Shown here: piece by piece, positions 1-8,170 of the stretch | Position numbering within the stretch: position 1 is the first letter of the stretch | Layout of the letters: every line of letters begins with the position of its first letter | Origin: Paenibacillus timonensis | GTDB taxonomy: Bacteria > Bacillota > Bacilli > Paenibacillales > Paenibacillaceae | Reading direction: 5' to 3' | Assembly (NCBI RefSeq): GCF_009725205.1 | Contig: NZ_WNZY01000034.1 | Coordinates: forward strand, 1 to 33,469 | DNA: 33,469 nucleotides | The notes under the pieces: model-generated | Seen by the model: only the letters and a program-made list of their open reading frames with translations | Databases searched by the model: none | What the model was told of the DNA's origin: nothing | Position numbers and translations under genes: made by a program

Positions 1-56
1 CGTGTGTGGTTGCGTTGCTGTAGTTCGTCCCGTAGGGCGTCCATCACTTGATCACC
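1..56. other. Unassigned sequence outside the adapter
   Basis: These bases lie on the far side of a poly-T run and a complete sequencing adapter, so they are probably not contiguous with the genome sequence that begins near 139. Read on the minus strand they are open in one frame (GDQVMDALRDELQQRNHT), so they could be a piece of an unrelated insert joined in a chimeric read. I cannot assign them to a gene. Confidence 0.5.
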
Positions 57-138
57 TTTTTTTTTTTTAATGATCCGTCGCCCACCGAGCTCTCCCCCCT
101 AGCGTTCGTCGGCCGCGTCTGTTGTGTATAAGAGACTG
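57..138 (+). other. Illumina P5 / i5 index / Nextera read-1 adapter (artefact)
   Basis: A run of 12 T (57-68) is followed by a 29-base match to the P5 oligo (69-97, 23 identical), an 8-base index-like stretch (98-105), and a 33-base match to the Nextera read-1 adapter with the Tn5 mosaic end (106-138, 29 identical). Nine of the ten mismatches replace an A. That pattern suits low-quality read-through of the opposite strand, where T is miscalled. The poly-T fits the flow-cell linker that precedes P5. This is technical sequence left at the contig end, not biology. It also generates the well-known spurious peptide start MCIRD. Confidence 0.95.
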
Positions 139-140
139 GG

Positions 141-755
141 CCAAGCGTGCCGCCGGGCGCGGAGGGCGCCGCCGCCGGCACGGCCAAGGCGGCGCGCAAA
201 CGCAAGCGCAAGCGCCGCAGCAAAAAGGCCGCGGCACAGGTCGCGGCCTTGAAAGACGGCGCAAGCGCCTCCAATGCGGCGCCGGCCGCGGCTGCGGGCC
301 GGCTAAGCGCCGACGCCGCGCTGCCCAAGCGGCGGATCAAGCGGGCGCTGCCTGCCCCGCCCCCGAAGGCCGAGGGTCCCGACGTTCGGACCCTGCGCCC
401 GAACCGGAACGGCATGATCCGCCTGCGCGGACGCACCGACAAAGGTCGGCGCTGGCAGCAGGAGATCGAGTTTGATCTGGCCGTCACGCTCGTGCGCGAG
501 CATATGGCAGTCGTCGTCAATCCGTTTACCATCCGTCGTTTGTATACCAACAAGGCGTTTCGCCAGTATATTTTGAAGCGGGATAACTACACTTGCTTCT
601 TTTGCGGAGAATACGGCGATACGATCGACCATCTGTTGCCTAAGGCCAAGGGAGGTCATACGACTCCGGTCAACTGCGTATGTGCCTGCAACCTGTGCAA
701 TCAGAGTAAAGCCGACCGGTGGCTGGACGACTTTATGCAGGATGACGCGCTGTAA
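141..755 (+). CDS. HNH endonuclease family protein, 5' end missing
   Basis: The reading frame is open from the adapter junction, so the true start is lost; a GTG at 147 would give 202 residues but has no convincing ribosome binding site. The C-terminal half carries an HNH nuclease fold: C150-x2-C153 and C181-x2-C184 (counted from 147) as the probable zinc knuckle, and D161-H162 in DHLLPKAKGG as the metal-binding and catalytic core. The family cuts DNA with a single divalent metal; no substrate can be named here. The N-terminal 75 residues are a low-complexity Ala/Lys/Arg/Pro tail with a basic patch (KRKRKRRSKK), encoded by very GC-rich DNA unlike the rest of the gene. Such a tail could bind nucleic acid, but that is inference. 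The gene stands alone, with no neighbour that suggests restriction or phage packaging. Confidence 0.8.
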   Translation, partial: PSVPPGAEGAAAGTAKAARKRKRKRRSKKAAAQVAALKDGASASNAAPAAAAGRLSADAALPKRRIKRALPAPPPKAEGPDVRTLRPNRNGMIRLRGRTDKGRRWQQEIEFDLAVTLVREHMAVVVNPFTIRRLYTNKAFRQYILKRDNYTCFFCGEYGDTIDHLLPKAKGGHTTPVNCVCACNLCNQSKADRWLDDFMQDDAL

Positions 756-800
756 AGCTCCGTTTAAAACGCGCTCCAAGCAACCCTATTGGTGCACTTC

Positions 801-974
801 TATTCGAAAAATCGAATACAATCCGGCCGCTTTGGCGATTTTGACCGAATATATATGAAATTTCATATACATTCGTACCTGCTAGAGCCGTTTTCCCTGA
901 ATCTATGCGAAAAACCGAATACAATTCGGTTTTTCCGCCATCTTCGGTATGTTATATATGAAAAATCGAATACA
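801..974. repeat. Cluster of related palindromic AT-rich motifs
   Basis: Three near-identical 15-mers of the form GAAAAAyCGAATACA lie at 806-820, 909-923 and 960-974. Each can sit in a dyad: 801-818 (TATTCG / CGAATA), 846-875 (two 15-base arms with one mismatched pair, centred on GAAA|TTTC) and 909-935 (a perfect 12-base stem with a 3-base loop). The motifs share GAAA and CGAATA elements and look like degenerate copies of one palindrome. They lie between the HNH gene and the 3' end of helD, and none has a T-run that would make it a clear terminator. They could be an intergenic repeat family or a set of operator sites. Confidence 0.7.
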
Positions 975-1173
975 TTTCCGCCCCCGTAAAACATCGCGTT
1001 GTACCTAGGCAGGTTTCCAAGGGAAGCCCGAGTGCGTGCATGCATGATTCCCTCTCCTGAACGAAAGGGATAATGCAGCAACCGCCCCACTTCACTCTTC
1101 ACCTTAATGAAAGGGATAATGGTGAAGGGAAACCTCAACCCCCTATTAAGCATCATCCCTCACGCCCGTGAGC
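975..1173. other. Gene-free stretch downstream of helD
   Basis: I see no credible gene here. A 13-base direct repeat (GAAAGGGATAATG) occurs at 1063-1075 and 1109-1121, and the second copy is flanked by CTTCACC / GGTGAAG arms. A short dyad (CTCAC / GTGAG) lies just after the helD stop, but it lacks a T-run, so helD has no obvious intrinsic terminator. Confidence 0.5.
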
Positions 1174-3336
1174 TTAAGCTTCCATGCTCACCTTGGCCGC
1201 ATACTCCGACGCCTCATCGCCAGGGACGTAATCCGGTAGCCTCTCGCCATGCAACAGCCACAGCTCGTGCAGCGCGCGGGTGCAGCCGACGTAAAGCAGC
1301 TTGGCGTCTTTAGGCCCATAATGCTCCTGATCCACGTCCGTCACGATCACCGCATCGAACTCCAGTCCCTTCGACAGGTATACCGGTAACACCGATACGC
1401 CGCCGGCGTATTGCGTCAGCTCCCCGTTAATCAGGTTTGCTTCCAGCCCGCCTTCGCTTAACGCGGCATACAGCTCTTCCGCCTCCCGCATCGTTCGGGT
1501 TAATACCGCCGCCGTACGGAACGAACCGCCCTGCACCTTATCCAGCGCCTTCCGAATCAGCGCCAGCCGCTTCTCGCCATCCGCCTCCAGCAGCCGCACC
1601 GGCTCCCCGCTGCGAAATACCGGAACAGCCAGCAAATCCGCCCCAACGCCCCGCTCGAGAATCTCATTTGCGAATTGGATGATCTCCATCGTCGATCGAT
1701 AGCTGCGTGTTAACGCAAAATAAGCGGTTTCGTCCGGCCGGAATAACTGCTTCATCTCATCCCAATGGCGCACTCCCTTGTAATAATGGATGCCCTGCGA
1801 TAAATCCCCGAGAATCGTAAAGGAATGCCCCTTAACGAAACGGTCCAGCACATGAACCTGAAATGGAGCAAAGTCCTGGGCCTCGTCGATGACGACGTGG
1901 TCGAAGGTCTGATTGCCGTCGATCTCATTGATCAATGTGTACAGGTACAACAGGGCGGCCAGATCTTCTTCCTTAACGGCATTTTTCTTCAAACGAGCTT
2001 GCGTATCCTTCCAAATGCCCGCCGGAATCCGGTCCGAGACATTAACCATCCCTTCCGTCCCGCCGCTCTTCCGAATGCCAAACAACTCCCGGTACAGGCT
2101 GAGCGGCGTAAGCTCCGGCCACTTTTTGGCATAGCTTTTTTCCCGTTGCTGGGCCCTTTTCTTCCGATCCTTGAGCGCAGCCGCCGACGGTGCCTTCTTC
2201 AGCTCCATTTCGATCCAGCGATGAATGCGTGCCAGCACCCGTTCCTTGCGGCGGGCCACCGGATAGTGGCGGTATTCGCCTTCAAACCAGATCAGGATTT
2301 CTTTGCGCGGCAGTCGCGCCCCTTCCCAAGGCTCGAAATCGCCTTCGGGCACGCAGCCGGATTCGAGCGTGCTCACAGCCGCGTCGATGATCTCCTTAAA
2401 CGCCATCGAACCCTTAAAGCGTCCAGGCAACTCCGCATCCTGCCATGTTTCCGCGCCCCTTGCCCCGCCGTCAAACCACCGCGACAACGCCTCGGAACCA
2501 TCGGACGGGACCTCATCCAGCTCCAATACCTTCGCCGCCCAATCGCTGAATGTGCTCTGCTGGATGTCTCCTACTCCCAGCTCGGGCAACACTTCCGAAA
2601 TATAATCGATAAACATATGGTTTGGCGCAAAAATGACCAGCCGTTCCGCTTTAATCTGCTCCTTATACTGATACAGCAAAAAAGCTAGCCGATGCAGCGC
2701 CACGGTTGTTTTCCCGCTGCCGGCTACGCCTTGGATAATCAGCGCCGTATTTTTCGCCGCACGGATAATTTGGTCCTGCTCGGCCTGAATCGTCGAAACA
2801 ATGTCGCGCAAGCGGTTGTCCTTGTTCTCGCCGAGGCGATAAACAAGAAACTCATCCGATACAGCCGGGCCATCGCCGTCGCGGTTATACGTATCCACGA
2901 CCCGGTCCAGAATCCCTTTACGGATCACGATGTTCCTCTTCAAATAGACCAAGCCTTCGATCAAGCCCTCAGGCGCCACATAAGAGGCATCATCCCCGCC
3001 GGTAAACGAGTAGAACAGGCTGGCCACCGGCGCACGCCAGTCGATGACGATGGGGTCTTTTCCGTCTTGGTCGCCAACGCCAACCTTGCCGATATAAAGC
3101 GGCGTTTTTCTTCTTCCCTGCTCCTCGAAATCCAGCCGCCCAAAATACGGTTCATGGATCGATTGCTCCAGCTGTTTACGTTGGCTCTCCCGATTCTCTT
3201 CAAGAAGTTGTTCGGTAAAGTCCTGCCCAGTGTACACCGGAATCGAACGCAGTCGCTTAAGCTGCTGGTCGATCTCTTCCAAGGTGCGGTCAAGCCGCGC
3301 CTTCTCTTCTTGATAGGCACTTTGAAAATCATCCAT
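1174..3336 (-). CDS. helD: RNA polymerase recycling motor HelD (UvrD/Rep-like ATPase)
   Basis: This 720-residue superfamily 1 ATPase belongs to the HelD family, which binds RNA polymerase, pries DNA and RNA out of stalled or post-termination complexes and helps recycle the enzyme. The N-terminal ~60 residues are charged and helical, matching the coiled coil that enters the secondary channel. The HelD-typical YIGKVG and DWRAPVASLFY stretches lie at about 81-109. The Q-motif glutamines are in IQAEQDQII (183-191), Walker A is GVAGSGKT (203-210) and Walker B is VIDEAQDF (482-489). GDLSQGIHYYKG, TRSYRS and YVGCTRALHELWLL supply the later helicase motifs. It is somewhat shorter than the B. subtilis protein (about 770 residues) but has every core motif. 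The ATG start follows AGGAGG at 3345-3350. It appears to be monocistronic. Confidence 0.93.
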   Translation of the reverse strand: MDDFQSAYQEEKARLDRTLEEIDQQLKRLRSIPVYTGQDFTEQLLEENRESQRKQLEQSIHEPYFGRLDFEEQGRRKTPLYIGKVGVGDQDGKDPIVIDWRAPVASLFYSFTGGDDASYVAPEGLIEGLVYLKRNIVIRKGILDRVVDTYNRDGDGPAVSDEFLVYRLGENKDNRLRDIVSTIQAEQDQIIRAAKNTALIIQGVAGSGKTTVALHRLAFLLYQYKEQIKAERLVIFAPNHMFIDYISEVLPELGVGDIQQSTFSDWAAKVLELDEVPSDGSEALSRWFDGGARGAETWQDAELPGRFKGSMAFKEIIDAAVSTLESGCVPEGDFEPWEGARLPRKEILIWFEGEYRHYPVARRKERVLARIHRWIEMELKKAPSAAALKDRKKRAQQREKSYAKKWPELTPLSLYRELFGIRKSGGTEGMVNVSDRIPAGIWKDTQARLKKNAVKEEDLAALLYLYTLINEIDGNQTFDHVVIDEAQDFAPFQVHVLDRFVKGHSFTILGDLSQGIHYYKGVRHWDEMKQLFRPDETAYFALTRSYRSTMEIIQFANEILERGVGADLLAVPVFRSGEPVRLLEADGEKRLALIRKALDKVQGGSFRTAAVLTRTMREAEELYAALSEGGLEANLINGELTQYAGGVSVLPVYLSKGLEFDAVIVTDVDQEHYGPKDAKLLYVGCTRALHELWLLHGERLPDYVPGDEASEYAAKVSMEA

Positions 3337-3386
3337 TTCAGTTACCTCCTAAGGTTTTTGTGCACTCCAGACTCAAAAGGAGTTTC

Positions 3387-3395
3387 ATTATACCA
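3387..3395 (-). promoter_or_regulatory. Probable helD promoter, extended -10
   Basis: On the minus strand TGG precedes a perfect TATAAT (3387-3392), giving an extended -10 element about 50 bases before the helD start. No good -35 box is seen at 16-18 bases, which is usual for extended -10 promoters. Confidence 0.5.
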
Positions 3396-3424
3396 CTACC
3401 TCCATCCAAAAGGCGAATTTTCTC

Positions 3425-3475
3425 AAAAAGAAAGACGCGGATCCAGCTAGCCTTAGGCGCCCTGACCGCGTCTTC
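3425..3475 (-). terminator. Intrinsic terminator after tcdA
   Basis: The arms AAGACGCGG / CCGCGTCTT (3466-3474 and 3432-3440) form a 9-base stem around a 25-base loop region. On the minus strand they are followed by TTTCTTTTT. The site ends the tcdA transcript upstream of the helD promoter. Confidence 0.65.
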
Positions 3476-3552
3476 ATGATCTCATCTTCCTCTATGCTTT
3501 ATCCGATGGGCGCTTCAAGCGCCCCACTTCAGCTTCTTGGCAAGCTCCTGAA

Positions 3553-4305
3553 TCATGCGCGCACGCTCCCGCGTTCCAGCAATTCGCGTACCGCCACGCT
3601 AACCATGATCAAGCCAACGACCGGCGGCACGAACGAGTTGCTGGCCGGCGGCTGCTTGGCCTTGCGGATTTTGGCGCCGGCCGGAGCGATTTTCTCCGTG
3701 ACATCCTGGCGAGGCTTCACCGGAGGTTCGGTTGAGAAGACAACCTTTACGCCCTTCTTGATCCCGTCCTCGCGCAATTTCGTCCGAATCACTCGAGCCA
3801 TCGGATCCATATGGGTTTTCGAGATATCCGTGACTTGGAATTTCGTCGGGTCCATTTTGTTGGCGGCCCCCATACTCGACAAGATCGGGATCTTCCGCTT
3901 CAGACATTCCTTGATCAGATGGATTTTGTAAATGATCGTATCCGAGGCGTCCAGCACGTAATCAATCTCGTGTTTAAACAGTTCCTCGTATGTCTCTTCC
4001 GTATAAAACATATTCAGCGCGATCGTTTCGCACTCCGGGTTGATCAGCTTGACCCGATCGCACATTAAATCAGCTTTCTTCTGTCCGATCGTCGTCGTCA
4101 AGGCATGAATTTGCCGGTTGATGTTCGTGATATCGACGACGTCCTTGTCAATCAGGATGATCCGCCCGATCCCGGTTCTGGCCAGCCCTTCGACCGCCAT
4201 CGCCCCTACGCCGCCAATACCGAGCACGGCCACCGTGCTATTCTTAAGAATATCCAGTCCTTCCGCCCCGATGGCGAGTTCTGTCCGCGAAAATTGATGA
4301 AGCAT
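3553..4305 (-). CDS. tcdA: tRNA threonylcarbamoyladenosine dehydratase (cyclic t6A formation)
   Basis: This is a ThiF/HesA/E1-like adenylating enzyme of 250 residues. TcdA uses ATP to cyclise N6-threonylcarbamoyladenosine at position 37 of ANN-decoding tRNAs, giving ct6A. The N-terminal nucleotide-binding site is the glycine-rich VAVLGIGGVGAMAVEG (about 25-40). IDKDVVDITNINRQIHA (about 52-68) holds the aspartate and the N-x-x-R residues conserved in E1-like enzymes, and DYVLDASDTI follows. The ATG is preceded by GGAGG at 4317-4321. It lies between two terminators and is probably transcribed alone. The C-terminus is uncertain: a second frame overlapping the stop continues as a helical, charged peptide (see findings). 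Confidence 0.92.
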   Translation of the reverse strand: MLHQFSRTELAIGAEGLDILKNSTVAVLGIGGVGAMAVEGLARTGIGRIILIDKDVVDITNINRQIHALTTTIGQKKADLMCDRVKLINPECETIALNMFYTEETYEELFKHEIDYVLDASDTIIYKIHLIKECLKRKIPILSSMGAANKMDPTKFQVTDISKTHMDPMARVIRTKLREDGIKKGVKVVFSTEPPVKPRQDVTEKIAPAGAKIRKAKQPPASNSFVPPVVGLIMVSVAVRELLERGSVRA

Positions 4306-4342
4306 GGTCTAGTGTACCTCCCGATAGGTTGACATCTTATAT

Positions 4343-4372
4343 ATGATAGGACAAATCTAGGCTTGGAAGCAA
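4343..4372 (-). promoter_or_regulatory. Candidate tcdA promoter
   Basis: On the minus strand TTGCTT (4367-4372) lies 18 bases before TATCAT (4343-4348), about 40 bases upstream of the tcdA start and downstream of the aspS terminator. The match to the sigma-A consensus is moderate. Confidence 0.4.
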
Positions 4373-4388
4373 GTTGTTCCAGCTAAAC

Positions 4389-4416
4389 AAAAGACTCTCC
4401 AACAGGAGAGTCTTTT
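4389..4416 (-). terminator. Intrinsic terminator of the hisS-aspS operon
   Basis: A perfect 12-base stem (AAAAGACTCTCC / GGAGAGTCTTTT) closes a 4-base loop at 4401-4404. The minus-strand arm ends in TTTT followed by GTTT. It lies 34 bases past the aspS stop. Confidence 0.85.
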
Positions 4417-4449
4417 CCAATTTATAGCTCGTTCTTCAAACGCCTAATT

Positions 4450-6228
4450 CTACTTCTTCGCTTCCGCCAACTTCGGCGCGAGCTTGATATGGAGTTGATC
4501 AAGCTGCGATCCGTCGACTTCGGAAGGAGCGTTCATAAGCAAATCCGTCGCGCTGGCCGTTTTCGGGAAAGCGATCGTTTCGCGCAGGTTGGAACGGCCC
4601 GTCAGCAGCATCACCAAGCGGTCGAAGCCGAAGGCAATTCCGCCGTGCGGCGGTGTGCCGTATTCGAACGCGTCCATCAGATAGCCAAATTTGTCTTGGG
4701 CTTCCTCTAGCGACAAACCGATTGCTTTAAACATCTTCTCCTGCACATCGCGTTTGTAAATCCGCATCGAGCCGCCACCAACTTCGTAGCCGTTCAGCAC
4801 GAGGTCGTAAGCTTGAGCGAGGATTTTGCCTGGGTCCGTGTCAAATAGAGGCAGATCCTCCTCACGCGGGCGGGTGAACGGATGATGCTCGGCGATATAA
4901 CGTTTTTGCTCCTCGTCCCAGCCCAGCAACGGGAAGTCGACCACCCAAGCAAATTTATAGACGCTGTCGTCGATCAAGCCGAGATCGCGGCCGATTTTCA
5001 GGCGCAACGCACCGAGAACGTCCGCGACAACCTTTTTATTATCCGCGGAGAACAACAGCAGGTCGCCTTCTTCCGCGCCGGTGCGTTCCTTGATCGCTTC
5101 AATTTCCTGTTCCGTAAAGAACTTCACGATCGGACCGCGGAATTCGCCTTCCTTCACTTGAATCCAGGCGAGACCCTTCGCGCCGTAACGGGCCGCATAA
5201 GGTCCAAGATCGTCGATATCCTTCCGGCTCCATGTCCCGCAACCTTTGGCGTTCAGGACTTTCACTTCGCCGCCCTTCTCGATAACGGAGGCGAACACCT
5301 TGACGCCGCTTGTAGCAACCAGGTCGCTAACATTCACGAGCTCCAGGCCGAATCTGAGATCCGGCTTATCCGAGCCGTACTTATCCATCGCATCGGCATA
5401 GCTCAGGCGCTGGAACGGCGTAGGAATATCGATTCCCTTTGTTTCCTTGAACAGACGCACCACTAGCTTCTCCATCATCTCCAGCAGTTCGTCGCGCGAC
5501 AGGAACGAAGTCTCAATGTCGACCTGCGTAAATTCCGGCTGGCGGTCAGCACGCAAATCCTCGTCGCGGAAGCAACGGGCGATTTGGTAGTAGCGTTCGA
5601 TTCCGCTGACCATGAGCAGTTGCTTGTAAAGCTGAGGCGATTGCGGGAGAGCGAAAAATTCGCCCGGATGCACGCGGCTCGGCACAAGATAATCGCGCGC
5701 GCCTTCCGGCGAGCTCTTGGTCAGGATCGGAGTTTCTACTTCAATAAATCCTTCTCCGTCAAGGAAATCGCGGAACACCTTAGCCGCTTTAGAGCGCAGC
5801 CACAGCGTTTGCTGCATTTCCGGACGGCGCAGGTCGAGGTAACGGTATTTCAAGCGCAGCGATTCATCGACTTCGACGCCGTCTTCAATGAAGAACGGCG
5901 GCGTTTTCGCTGCATTCAACACTTCAATTTCCGTAATTTGCACTTCGATGTCACCGGTTGGCAGATTCGGATTGACCGTTTCGGCGTCCCGGGCTACGAC
6001 TTTCCCCGTGACGGCCAGCACGTATTCGCTGCGTACCCGGTCGGCGATTTGCAGCGCTTCTCCGGAATAAGCCGGATTAAAGACAATCTGTACGATACCG
6101 CTGCGATCACGCAGATCGATGAACAGGACGCCCCCCAAGTCGCGGCGGGTTTGCACCCAGCCGTTTAATGTAACGGTTTCTCCGATGTTCGCGGTACTCA
6201 GTGTCCCGCATTGATGCGTTCGTTTCAT
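4450..6228 (-). CDS. aspS: Aspartate--tRNA ligase
   Basis: AspS charges tRNA-Asp with aspartate using ATP. The 592-residue protein has the bacterial layout: an N-terminal OB-fold anticodon domain (1-105), the class II catalytic core, and a GAD insertion at roughly 295-420. Class II motif 2 is [16 protein letters not shown] (220-235) and motif 3 is GFDRLVML (534-541). [13 protein letters not shown] (128-140) and [11 protein letters not shown] are further signatures. In the OB domain the sequence is RRDLGG (28-33). The leucine there is what tRNA-Asp-specific (discriminating) enzymes carry, whereas several non-discriminating ones have histidine, so I infer a discriminating enzyme. The ATG follows GGGGAG. 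The gap to hisS is 43 bases, so the two share a transcript under the T-box leader. Confidence 0.97.
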   Translation of the reverse strand: MKRTHQCGTLSTANIGETVTLNGWVQTRRDLGGVLFIDLRDRSGIVQIVFNPAYSGEALQIADRVRSEYVLAVTGKVVARDAETVNPNLPTGDIEVQITEIEVLNAAKTPPFFIEDGVEVDESLRLKYRYLDLRRPEMQQTLWLRSKAAKVFRDFLDGEGFIEVETPILTKSSPEGARDYLVPSRVHPGEFFALPQSPQLYKQLLMVSGIERYYQIARCFRDEDLRADRQPEFTQVDIETSFLSRDELLEMMEKLVVRLFKETKGIDIPTPFQRLSYADAMDKYGSDKPDLRFGLELVNVSDLVATSGVKVFASVIEKGGEVKVLNAKGCGTWSRKDIDDLGPYAARYGAKGLAWIQVKEGEFRGPIVKFFTEQEIEAIKERTGAEEGDLLLFSADNKKVVADVLGALRLKIGRDLGLIDDSVYKFAWVVDFPLLGWDEEQKRYIAEHHPFTRPREEDLPLFDTDPGKILAQAYDLVLNGYEVGGGSMRIYKRDVQEKMFKAIGLSLEEAQDKFGYLMDAFEYGTPPHGGIAFGFDRLVMLLTGRSNLRETIAFPKTASATDLLMNAPSEVDGSQLDQLHIKLAPKLAEAKK

Positions 6229-6271
6229 CGTAACTCCCCTTTTCGCGTTTTCGTTTTGTTTATAGTTTTGG

Positions 6272-7516
6272 TTATTTTAGCTCTTGAATCAGTTCGCTTA
6301 ACTTCACTGTGCGCTGCTCGCCGTTTTCCATTGACTTCAGCGCGATTTCTCCGCGTTCCAGCTCATCGTCGCCGAGAATCGCGGTGTAGCGCGCCTGCAT
6401 CCGGTCGGCGGATTTCATCTGCGCTTTCATCTTCCGGCCCAGGTAATCGCGTTCGGCGGAGAATCCCGCTTGCCGCAGCTTAAACAGCTGGGTCGTAATT
6501 TCCTTATCCGCCGCTTCGCCCAAGGCGATGAGATATACGTCAAGCGGCTTGACGGCGCCGACTTCGATCTCCTGCTTCTCCAGAATCAATGCAATCCGTT
6601 CGAGTCCCATTCCGAACCCGATGCCCGGCTGATCCGGGCCGCCCACCTCAGCCACCAGTCCGTTATAACGTCCGCCGCCGCCGATCGTATCGATCGCACC
6701 GATGCCTTGAGCCTTATATTCAAACGCAGTGTGCGTATAGTAGTCCAAACCGCGGACGAGACGGGGATTAATCACATAATCGACCTCCATCGCACTCAGC
6801 AGCTCCTGCACTTTCGCGAAATGTGAAGTACATTCCTCATCTAAGCTATCCAGAATGGACGGTGCGCCGACGAACTTGTCCTGATCGTTCTTGCAGTCGA
6901 GCACGCGCAGTGGATTGCGTTCCATCCGAGCTTGGCAGTCTTTGCACAAGCTGTCCTTCATCGGCATCAGGAACGCAAGCAACTTCTCACGATAGGCCGC
7001 CCGGCTAGCCGGATTACCAACGGAGTTGATCTCCACCTTTACGCCTTGCAGCCCCAGTTCGCGGCAAAACTGGTAACCCAGTGCCACGACTTCGGCGTCG
7101 ATCGCCGGATCCGTCGCCCCAAACGCCTCTACCCCAAACTGGTGAAATTGGCGCTGCCGCCCGGCCTGCGGACGCTCATAGCGGAACATCGGCCCGATAT
7201 AATACAGCTTGCTGACATCCGGTTCGCCGTAAAGCTTGTTCTCCACATAGGATCGAACGACACCGGCGGTTCCTTCCGGACGCAGCGTCATGCTGCGCTC
7301 CCCTTTATCCAGAAAAGTATACATTTCCTTCTCGACGATATCCGTCGTTTCCCCTACGCCCCGTTCGAACAGCGAGGTCTGCTCAAAAATCGGGGTACGG
7401 ATTTCCCGGTAGTTAAAGCGCCGGCACAAATCTCTGACCTTCTCCTCGATAAATTGCCATTTCTCGACGGTTCCCGGCAGCAAATCTTGCGTACCCGTCG
7501 GTTTCTGAAAAGCCAT
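6272..7516 (-). CDS. hisS: Histidine--tRNA ligase
   Basis: HisS charges tRNA-His with histidine. With the start chosen here it has 414 residues, normal for the family. Motif 2 is [18 protein letters not shown] (111-128), the histidine-specific signature is [15 protein letters not shown], and the C-terminal ~90 residues form the anticodon-binding domain. I chose the ATG at 7514-7516 because GGAGG (7526-7530) lies 9 bases upstream and the protein then begins [15 protein letters not shown], as in relatives. The in-frame ATG at 7523-7525 directly abuts the Shine-Dalgarno sequence, and the longer upstream frame runs into the leader RNA. It is the first gene of hisS-aspS, controlled by the T-box upstream. 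Confidence 0.96.
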   Translation of the reverse strand: MAFQKPTGTQDLLPGTVEKWQFIEEKVRDLCRRFNYREIRTPIFEQTSLFERGVGETTDIVEKEMYTFLDKGERSMTLRPEGTAGVVRSYVENKLYGEPDVSKLYYIGPMFRYERPQAGRQRQFHQFGVEAFGATDPAIDAEVVALGYQFCRELGLQGVKVEINSVGNPASRAAYREKLLAFLMPMKDSLCKDCQARMERNPLRVLDCKNDQDKFVGAPSILDSLDEECTSHFAKVQELLSAMEVDYVINPRLVRGLDYYTHTAFEYKAQGIGAIDTIGGGGRYNGLVAEVGGPDQPGIGFGMGLERIALILEKQEIEVGAVKPLDVYLIALGEAADKEITTQLFKLRQAGFSAERDYLGRKMKAQMKSADRMQARYTAILGDDELERGEIALKSMENGEQRTVKLSELIQELK

Positions 7517-7547
7517 ATCGTTCATCCTCCATCTCAGACTCGTAAGC

Positions 7548-7597
7548 CAAAATAAAAAATCTCCCGTTCCTGTTTGATTCAAACAGGGACGAGAGAT
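7548..7597 (-). terminator. Regulated terminator of the T-box leader
   Basis: A 17-base stem (ATCTCTCGTCCCTGTTT with AAACAGGAACGGGAGAT, two mismatches) is followed on the minus strand by TTTTTTATTTT. It lies directly between the T-box sequence and the hisS ribosome binding site. Confidence 0.9.
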
Positions 7598-7925
7598 CGG
7601 TTCGCAATCACCCGTGGTGCCACCCACATTCCGAATTCGAAACCTGAGGTTGCCCAGTCACACTGACTGTGCGGCGTCCTCCATGTTCGCCTTCGCTTTA
7701 AGCGGTTATCGCCCGCCTACGCCGTACGTCTACTCTCTAAGCGAAGGGTCGCTCTGGGATTTCGCCGTCGGTTCTCGGGGAAGTCTTTCGTTCAATCATC
7801 ACCGGAATCCTTCCAGCCTGCTTCGCCACCCGGGTAACGGATCTGATACGTCCGTTAGACCGCCGTCGAAGTCGGGGATTCCTCTCTGTGGATGTGGGGT
7901 TGCACTACTTTCTCCCGTCATCGAA
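7548..7925 (-). promoter_or_regulatory. T-box leader of hisS-aspS, probably tRNA-Asp responsive
   Basis: The conserved T-box GGGTGGCACCACGGG is at 7611-7625 (minus strand), followed by the terminator stem. Stem I starts near 7920: GGGAGAAAGT at its base pairs with ACTTCCC (about 7779-7785), leaving the internal GA-rich kink. The AGAGAGGAATCC arm pairs with GGATTCC below a GGCTGGAAG element. The bulge reads UGGC, whose last base would pair with a G discriminator; tRNA-Asp in this same window has G73, whereas tRNA-His normally has C73. The expected specifier loop contains GATGAT (7795-7800), Asp codons, and no His codon. Uncharged tRNA-Asp would stabilise the antiterminator and raise hisS-aspS expression. 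Confidence 0.9.
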
Positions 7926-8023
7926 TATTAGATGCAGTTCAAAAGGTCACACTGTTATTTTTAGATTGTATGAAACCACCGCGCTAAAGTCAAGCCCGGA
8001 CCCTTGAAAAATGTCTAAACAAA

Positions 8024-8054
8024 GAAAAAAACCTGTCACCAACGGGGTGCAGGT
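8024..8054 (-). terminator. Intrinsic terminator after the 8171-8635 gene
   Basis: The arms ACCTGCACC / GGTGACAGGT (one bulged base) close a 5-base loop and run into seven T on the minus strand. It lies about 115 bases past the stop of the hypothetical gene and before the hisS leader. I see no gene between 8055 and 8170. Confidence 0.7.
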
Positions 8055-8170
8055 CCAAAAGGTATTATATTAAAAGGGGGTCATGCTGTTATTATAAACA
8101 AGCAATGTTAAGGGAACATGTATCTAATATTACAGTTATATTACAGAGCGTATTGAAAGCTCCAATCGGA

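Noticed and set aside
44..553. Open frames crossing the contig start, including one beginning MCIRDW
   Set aside because: They run through the sequencing adapter and overlap the HNH gene in other frames.
1825..3450. Two long plus-strand open frames opposite helD
   Set aside because: They are antisense to a full-length helD with all its motifs, and the peptides look like reverse-frame translations.
4882..6168. Long plus-strand open frames opposite aspS
   Set aside because: They lie entirely antisense to an intact aspS, with no start signals.
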